Part shown: one piece after another, positions 57,487 to 64,000 of the stretch
Numbering within the stretch: position 1 is the stretch's first letter
How the letters are laid out: every line of letters begins with the position of its first letter
Source of the DNA: Kwoniella bestiolae CBS 10118
Taxonomy: Eukaryota; Basidiomycota; Tremellomycetes; Tremellales; Cryptococcaceae
Length of the DNA stretch: 64,000 nucleotides
Direction: 5' to 3'
Assembly: GCF_000512585.2 (NCBI RefSeq)
Contig: NC_089245.1
Span: 930,001-994,000 of the forward strand
Notes under the pieces: model-generated
Told to the model about the DNA's origin: nothing
The model's input: only the letters and a program-made list of their open reading frames with translations
Databases searched by the model: none
Made by a program: the position numbers and the translations under genes

Positions 57487-60228
57487 TTAGGCTTTGAGAG
57501 CGACCGGCGCAGATTCAAGTCCCGTAGGAAGACCAGCAGCCCCAACAGCAGATGCAAAGCTGATAGGAGCCTTCTTGAGTTCGGGAGCAGTGACAGCTGG
57601 GGTAGCAGTTCCAGATTGAGCAGCAGTGGAAGGTTTGGTGGAGATGATTACTGCGTCAGATTCGGAGTCGGAATCCATCGTAATGCTCTATCATAACATA
57701 ATATCATAAGCATCGGCATCATGACATCCCTTCAGCATATCGAGACGAGAAACTAGATACTCACCCCGGCCTTTCCACTCTTCTCACTATCGCTACCCTC
57801 TCCCTCAGGCTCAGTAACCTTGACTTCAACGGGAGTCTCAGGTTTAGGCGGAGCAGGAGCCGAAAGCACCTGAGCAGCGGTCTTACCTCCCCATGAAGCT
57901 TCCTTCTTCTCCGAAGTGGGGGTGCTTGATCCAAGACCGAGAGCAGGGAACTCATGAGCTTGAGGAACTCTTTGTAAAGGTGTGGAGGGACCTTTCTTGT
58001 CGTTTCGGGCTCCACCATTTACGAAGTTGGTGTGACCGTTCATGTTCATTTGAGGGGGGACCCTTGAGCCTGCTCTTCTAGGATGGCCATTTCCGTGGAA
58101 CGAGACGTTTGAGGGAGCGGGAGAGTGCGATCGAGAGGTGTTCCCATTGACGTGGACTCTCTGAACCCCAGGTTGAGAGGCTGATCGAATGATATTGGGC
58201 ATGACGGGTTTGGCAGGGAGGGCTTTGGCAGATTCTTCAGCTGATGCAGGAGAGGTAGATTCTCCATCTACAGTGACGGAAGGAACATCGGCAGAATCAG
58301 ATTTTTCAATCGGCGCGGACTCGGCTTTGTCATCGGTAGATTGGGCGGCGGAAGGAGCGGAGGCAGAGGCATTGATACCTTGTTGAGCTTGAGCAGCAGC
58401 CATTCGTTGATGTTGCAGGAACTGAATCTGCTGCTGGTGCTGTTGTTGTCTGAAGGAAGGATCGACGGGTCCATTGAATCCTGGACCACCCATCATCCTC
58501 ATTCCTCGAGGTCGACCAGAGAAGGATGGTACGGGAGGTAAGACGCCTCGAATGACATCGGGATGTCGGCCTATTGATGGTGAAACAAGATATCAGTAAG
58601 ATATTACGAGATAATCCAAACCTTGTCTCGGAGAATAAATTACGAGTGAAAATTTGGAATGTAGAGGTATGCGAGCATGTAAAATGAGGAATGCGATTAA
58701 AGCAGAATGATCACTCACAGTCATTACCCTCAGCATCGAGATGAGGGAATTTGCAGAATTCTCCATTTCTGCAATTACCTTGGTTGTAGAAAGCGCATGG
58801 AGGGGGGTTTCCATCTTTCCAGCTTCCCAATTTGGCTGCACCATTAGGCGCAGGGGGTCTACCCATCCATTTGGGTGCTCCACCCGAAAAGCTGGGCTTC
58901 TTACCGTGGCCGAAGGGTTTACCAGGCATACCGAATTGCTGCTGGTTGAAGCTCTGTCTTCTGGCGTGAGCGGCAACTGGTCCGTTCATAGCGACAGGAG
59001 GGAGAGGGGGCATGAAGCCAGTAGGAGGGGGCGACGCAGCGGCGAAGAATGCCTCAGCGGGAGGGATTGAGGGCAACGATGAGCCCAGCATCGAGGGGGA
59101 GAGGGGGGACATGCCGAATTGACCGGCGGGAGGAGGGGGAGGTGACATCATGTCACCGGATGGTTGGAAACCTGGAACGAAAACTGGTGCGATGGCTGAT
59201 GGTACATGTTGTTGTTGCTGTTGTTGTTGATCATGCTGGATATCGGAAGGTTGTTGTGATTCTTGGGGTATATCAGATGCAGGTAATTGTTGTTGTTGGT
59301 CAACTTGGTTTGGTACAAATGCTTGATTGTTGGGGTTAGGAATGAAATAAGGACCTGGGACAGGAGGGTATGGAGCTGGATAACCATTCTCGTATCCCTG
59401 GGGGATGAAGGAACCGTTTGGTCCGATAGGTGCCGGACCATGGGCGGAAGGGAAGAAAGGTTGATGTCTTGGGTGGAAGAACACACATGAATTGCCGTAT
59501 TTGCAGTTGGGGAAATTTCGACATGGGATAGTCTTGGACACTTCGGCTGGAGGGAGGTTGTTGGGATTACCACCGTTGGGGGAGGATGTGACACCATCTT
59601 TTCTTGGTCCAGCGGGTCCAGAAGGTGGGAGGGGCATGAACATACCCCTCTGGTGTTGTTGTTGAGCTTCTGCGGGGTAGAATCCAGGTTGTTGGTAGAA
59701 ATCTTGAGGGGGCATACCCATGAATTGAGGTGGGATACCGTACATTGGTTGCAGGCAAAGGATAGAGAGCATCAGGGGGTCGTTGGTGAGTCCAGGAGGA
59801 GGTACGATGGCTCCTGCCGACAAAAGTTCTCTAACCACATCATGGTGGTTCTCTCGGATAGCAAGGACGATAGGTGTACAGCCAGTGTTGACGTCTGCCC
59901 AAAACCCAGAATCAGTATGTCCTCCTACGAAGCGAAGGATCAAGTACTCACCAAGAGATTCCAATCCCTCGAGGCCCCTCGACAAGACAGCTCTGACATC
60001 CTCCAATCTACCTTCAGCGCAAGCTGCATGCAATTCACCAATGGTTGCGCTGCTCATTTGACTTTCTAATCCATCCATTTCCCCAGTTACCAATTGCTCG
60101 TCTTGACCATTGACGGAAGCTCCGTTTTCTTGAATACCAGCTGCGGCAGCTTGTTCCGCTTTGAGTTGTTGGACAGAGGTTTGAGCCTCAGCTTGAGGAG
60201 CCGAAGAGGTAGAAGGTTCAATAGCCAT
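57487..60228 (-). CDS. Ankyrin plus tandem CCCH zinc-finger RNA-binding protein
   Basis: Four exons, 59952-60228, 59894-58719, 58570-57765 and 57687-57487, encode 819 residues. The N-terminus has a short ankyrin pair (LHAACAEGRLEDVRAVLSRG, then TPIVLAIRENHHDVVRELL). Two CCCH fingers follow: CRNFPNCKYGNSCVFFHP near residue 220 and CAFYNQGNCRNGEFCKFPH near residue 480 (spacing about C-x5-C-x5-C-x3-H and C-x6-C-x5-C-x3-H). Between and after them are Pro/Gln-rich segments, including an eight-fold CAA/CAG run, and a C-terminal HEFPALGLGSSTP, resembling the eIF4A/poly(A)-factor-binding FPALG motif seen in RNA-decay adaptors. Likely an mRNA-binding regulator; S. pombe Cps3 is the nearest type I recall. 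Target unknown. Confidence 0.88.
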
Positions 60229-61205
60229 TTTGATGGGTTTCTAGTTCCGAGATACTCTACCTTTCAAGAGAAGAGTAGACTGGACTTCCTTTCCTTTTGA
60301 GCCAAATCACTTGACTGTGGATCAATCGAGAACCAGCTTTTCCAATGAAATGAAAACACACAAGAAGCAATGACTGATGCTGCTGTTGTTGTTGTTGTTG
60401 TTGTTGTTGTTGATGCTGGTTGATGCGCTTAAGCTAGGAACGACACCAAGAAAAGTGTGATGTTGATGTGAGCCTCGTTGTTAGCGGAAGTCGAAGTTGC
60501 TGAGTTTTAAGGTTGGAATGTTGAGAAGGGATGGGTGAATGCCGTTTAAGAGCTCTTTTTCTCGTTTTTCGTTGGATTGGTAGTGGTTGGCGAAGAAGGA
60601 TGAGCAGAGAGATGAGAAGAGTCTTTCTTGAAGAAGTACGGCTTTTATGATTTATGATAGGTCAAATGAAAGATGAGAAAAGTCAAAGAAGACTACCAAA
60701 AGTACAGAGTCGAGATGGTTGTATGTATGTGTTGTATGTATTTTGTATTTGGGTTGTCTTCGTATGTCCAGCTCGACTTTTTTCGCTTTTTTTCGAGGGA
60801 TTGAAAAAATATCCGGTATTATTATTTTGTTTACTAGGTCAAACTAGGTACATTAGGAATTTACCCTTACGTTAAGGGAACAAATCCACGAGTCAAACAC
60901 GAGTCTAATGGGTCATTACAAAACATTCCTAATTCCCCATAGTCGGAACAGTTCGGCTTAGCCAGGAATTTGTATTGACGCGTGCTGACCACGTTGGATG
61001 TGCCTAACCCATCATTACTGGATCTAAAGTTCGAGGTATGCTATGTATAAACCAGCTGATCCATTTAAGAGGTATGTATTCGTATGACTGAAGTGCTAAT
61101 CCATCCCATCTATCACATATATGCATCCCACAGTAGAGTGTCCAATACGACTGACGAATGATCCCAATGTTCTGGATCCAGGTTCAGTGATAATCGTCTT
61201 GTGAT
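60229..61205. other. Intergenic with GTT microsatellite
   Basis: About 980 bp: the promoter of the ankyrin-CCCH gene and 3' flank of ERG7, both minus strand. It contains the GTT repeat at 60381-60411. No gene is seen. Confidence 0.5.
60381..60411. repeat. GTT microsatellite
   Basis: About ten tandem GTT units on the + strand, framed by GCTGCT and GATGCTGG. It lies in the 5' flank of the ankyrin-CCCH gene, whose coding region has a matching CAA/Gln run. Confidence 0.85.
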
Positions 61206-64000
61206 CAGTTGGCGTCGTTTCGAAGGTACTTGTCCGCTCGTCCCAACGCCCAAATACAGAAGATGAACTTGAAAGCTGTACGCGGTGAAGGTGTCGTCAG
61301 CAGTCAGGTCATACATGTCGAGAAGGAAGAGAGACGACCGAATTGTCAGGCAGAAGGGTATTCATTGCACTCACCAGGATAATCAATAGCGCAGTTTTTA
61401 TTAAATATCCCCTCCGTATCTTCCTGTTCCCATCTCCCATCCGCTTTCTGCCTCTTCATGATCAACCTACATGCTCGTTCAATTACAGACTTGTCATCAT
61501 ATCGACCATATATCAACGCAAGGACAGCCCAAGCAGTCTGGACCACTTGTGATTGTTCATGTTGGGCGTATTCCATGGAGACACAGGACTAAGATCAGGC
61601 AGGCTGGTCAGCGGAATGTCTACCGCTGACATGAGTGAAAGCGATACTGACCATGTACGTCTCACCCCATCCACCATCCTCCATCTGCCTATCAACCAGG
61701 AAACTACATGCTCTCCTGACTCTCTCGGAATTAGCGCAAGTTTCTCCAGCAATACCAAGCGATTCAAGGGCGAACATCGTAGCGTACGTGAAACAGATAC
61801 CCCTAAGTTGATATCCGCCATCATCAGCTCTACAAGTTCCCTACGAGTTACACATGGAGGGTCCGTAGCTTACCATGAGCCGTACCATGATCCATCAGGT
61901 CTCTGCACATCATGTATGTACTTGATAGCTTTGTCCACAGTGATCCTATTTGGTTGAGCATCATGAGTGTACATTCGAAACTGAACGTAAATCATCAATA
62001 CTCACTGTATATCCTGTGTCCGATAGGTGGGATCAAGTTTACCGAAATGTTTCAACGCAGAAAGAGCCGAGGTGGTACACCTGTTACAAGGGATTAGCTC
62101 TTTTGAAAGGATCCACTTGAAGTACAAAGACTCACTCAGGGTACTCATAATCCACCATAATATTACCTAAAGTAAGAACCGCGTGTCAGCCTCCCTTTCC
62201 TCCTTTCTACTCTAGATATTTGAGTGGACCCACCAAACACCTCAGCAGCATTCAGATACTCCATCTTGGTACTTCCCCTCTGAAGCTCGTAGCTGGCGAA
62301 TCCACCAGAAGGATTCTGCATAGACAGGATCGTATCTATCGCATCCCTCATTCTTCCCAGATCAAGAGTTTTTGGAGCGTAGGAGAGTGATTGTATGGCA
62401 ATAACCGCTTTTAGACCTTCGGAGACACAGTCGCTCACCTGAGGTAGCGAGATTAGCATTACTCCTTGCAATCCAATTTTGAATGAACTAAAAAAGGACA
62501 AAATCCCAACAAGGACAGAAGAATACCGGGGAAGGAGAGTATTCACAACATAGCTCTGTTCAGGCGTACTGAAAGCCCAAGCTCCTTTGGTCCTGTGCCT
62601 AAAATTCTCATGGTACCATTTCGGATCCTGTCTGATCTGAGCCTTATCCAACCAATCTAACATCTTCAATGTCGACTTCTTGAACTCTGGCTCGTCCGCC
62701 AGGGAAGTCTCCACCAAAGCTTGAGCCATAAATGACAGATCCCAAAGTTGACTACCGTTCGTACCCATCATCATCAATCCGCCTTTACTCAACCAAAGAA
62801 AATCGTCCACGCGAGACAAGTGAGCTTTGAATGCGTGAGAATCAGGACCTTCTTTCGCGTATCGGCAAACCATGTTGAATGCTTTGGAGACTGGTCCGAT
62901 AGTTTGATAGCCTGTATTCTCATCTTCGTACCTGACCAGCTCATATACACGCTTGACAGCGTGTCTTCGGAGTGGTAGACAAGATGAAAATCCTGGGAGT
63001 TCGGGCATGGCTTCATAGTAAGATAGAAGACCATGAGCGAGATCGAGCACAGGGTGATGAGGAGAGTAGACGTCATAAGGACTAATGTTTGTTCGTTGTG
63101 CTGACCATTTGATGGATTCGTACGGTTGAGTGTAAATTTCCTACAGCATTCCAGTTAGCTTGAGAGGTCTTGCTCAAAAGGTATCAGGCTAGCTTACTTG
63201 ACGTAAGGTGAAGACAAGCGGTGTGAACGGACCAACAAATCGAGTTCCGTAAAGATAACTCATGGGAGTGACTGAGAGTGTGTAGAGCGAGCATGTCAAT
63301 ATCGTTCATGTCGGTTTTTGAATCAGATCACTAACAGGTTTGTCTGACATGGATCCACTGTGCAAGTGGTTGTTATCAGCTTGAGCATGAATTGCCTTTC
63401 CAAGATGCAACCAACTTACCCATCTCCAAGGGGCAAATGGCACCCAATCGGGTAACAACCTAATCGCACATGTCTTTTTAACCACGTTCCATGAGGAAAT
63501 AGTGGAGATCAACAGAGACAGACCGGATATAACTCACCATAATTCAGGTGTTATACTTCCCACACCTTCCCATTCATAAACCCCTAAGACGCTCAACCAG
63601 ACTTTCCCCCAAGTAGGTATACCTGTTGCTCCGCCTGGAGATTCCCAATTCTGATCAGCTCAGCTTAGTAAATGGGCAGTAAGGGGAGCTAAACGTACCC
63701 ATCTCATGTATCAAAGCTCTAATCTCAGTCATCGGCCCCTCATCAGGACCCATACCCAGTATACGTAGTGCAACGTAATTCATAACTGTTCCAAAAACCG
63801 TCGGAGGCGCTGCTGTATGTCTGGTCGCTCATATCAGCTTGGGCCATGATCACGGGCAGCATGCTTCGCTGGGAGACAGAGGAGGAACACTTACAATCCC
63901 CAACCCCCCTCCTTCCTCCTCTTATTCAAGATATACCTCTTCAGTTCCGTCTCCTGTTCAGGCAATAGTTTCTGACCGCAGACGTTCATAGCTATCACCA
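61206..64000 (-). CDS. ERG7: Lanosterol synthase Erg7 (3' part)
   Basis: Oxidosqualene cyclase of the ergosterol pathway, ER/lipid-droplet membrane; the start lies beyond the window. The translation shows many introns. Visible parts, in order: RYILNKRRKEGGWGL (QW repeat), a TVFGTVMNYVALRILGMGP segment, WLLPDWVPFAPWRWW, FVGPFTPLVFTLRQEIYTQP, and a QW motif GAWAFSTPEQSYVV. Near 62423-62440 the catalytic stretch VSDCVSEG appears, with the acid-base Asp; this is DCTAE in yeast. Then come QNPSGGFASYE, DDGGYQLRGICFTYATMFAL, QMEDGGWGE and the last exon 61275-61206 ending KYLRNDAN. The last intron donor is at 61374. The active-site Thr-Ala is Val-Ser here, which some cyclases tolerate. Confidence 0.92.

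Noticed and set aside
1..64000. Transposons, CRISPR arrays, integrated virus or bacterial gene transfer
   Set aside because: No reverse transcriptase, transposase, terminal repeats, spaced repeats or intron-poor foreign segments were seen.

Overview
The window is eukaryotic nuclear DNA from a basidiomycete yeast, most likely a Tremellomycete (Kwoniella/Cryptococcus type). The evidence is dense short introns (about 45-100 nt, GTRNGT donors, CTRAY branch sites), several micro-exons, tightly packed genes on both strands, an intron-containing tRNA-Tyr, and recognisable fungal housekeeping genes. No operon, CRISPR array, phage or transposon is visible. Exon joins were worked out by hand from reading frame, splice consensus and protein family similarity; each listed join keeps frame. 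No database search was run.

Layout, left to right. 1-1270: 3' part of RPN5 (26S proteasome lid, +). 1692-5809: large ankyrin-repeat protein (-). 7387-11445: PRM10/ThrE-family membrane protein with a very long N-terminal extension (-). 13285-14224: GOT1 (Golgi transport, +). 14837-15486: small unknown protein (-). 16633-16725: tRNA-Tyr(GTA) with intron (-). 16929-20409: four small related genes A-D (-). 20915-22793: delta-12 fatty acid desaturase (-). 23800-24632: pterin-4a-carbinolamine dehydratase-like protein (-). 25058-26042: protein of a two-copy unknown family (+). 26583-27786: two more members, E and F, of the small-gene family (+). 28295-31826: 1110-residue orphan (+). 32219-33649: LCL3 nuclease (-). 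33847-37340: FHIP/RAI16-family protein (+). 38041-39431: two small Cys-rich tail-anchored paralogues (+). 39848-42080: APH-type kinase domain plus a downstream unit in the same frame (-). 44926-46838: bHLH transcription factor (+). 48114-48287: possible 57-residue protein (+). 49100-50295: NPC2 sterol-binding protein (-). 50939-51728: second copy of the unknown family (-). 52485-53781: NOP6-like RNA-binding protein (+). 54131-about 55300: Pro-rich gene with a Cys-rich tail, 5' end unresolved (-). 57487-60228: ankyrin plus CCCH zinc-finger protein (-). 61206-64000: 3' part of ERG7 lanosterol synthase (-).

The most unusual content is the six-member family at 16.9-27.8 kb. Each member encodes a very short protein with a central motif [LM]RLRGG-C (two copies read LRLRGG, the last six residues of ubiquitin), then a 5- or 8-nt micro-exon, then a final exon that in most members is basic and ends in a Gly/Cys tail. 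A-D run on the minus strand and E-F on the plus strand, with the desaturase, the dehydratase-like gene and one copy of the two-copy unknown family between them. The function is unknown. Several window genes concern lipids, sterols or membranes (FAD2, NPC2, ERG7, GOT1, PRM10, FHIP), but nothing in the sequence ties them into one pathway locus; this looks like ordinary fungal gene order around a young, locally duplicated family.
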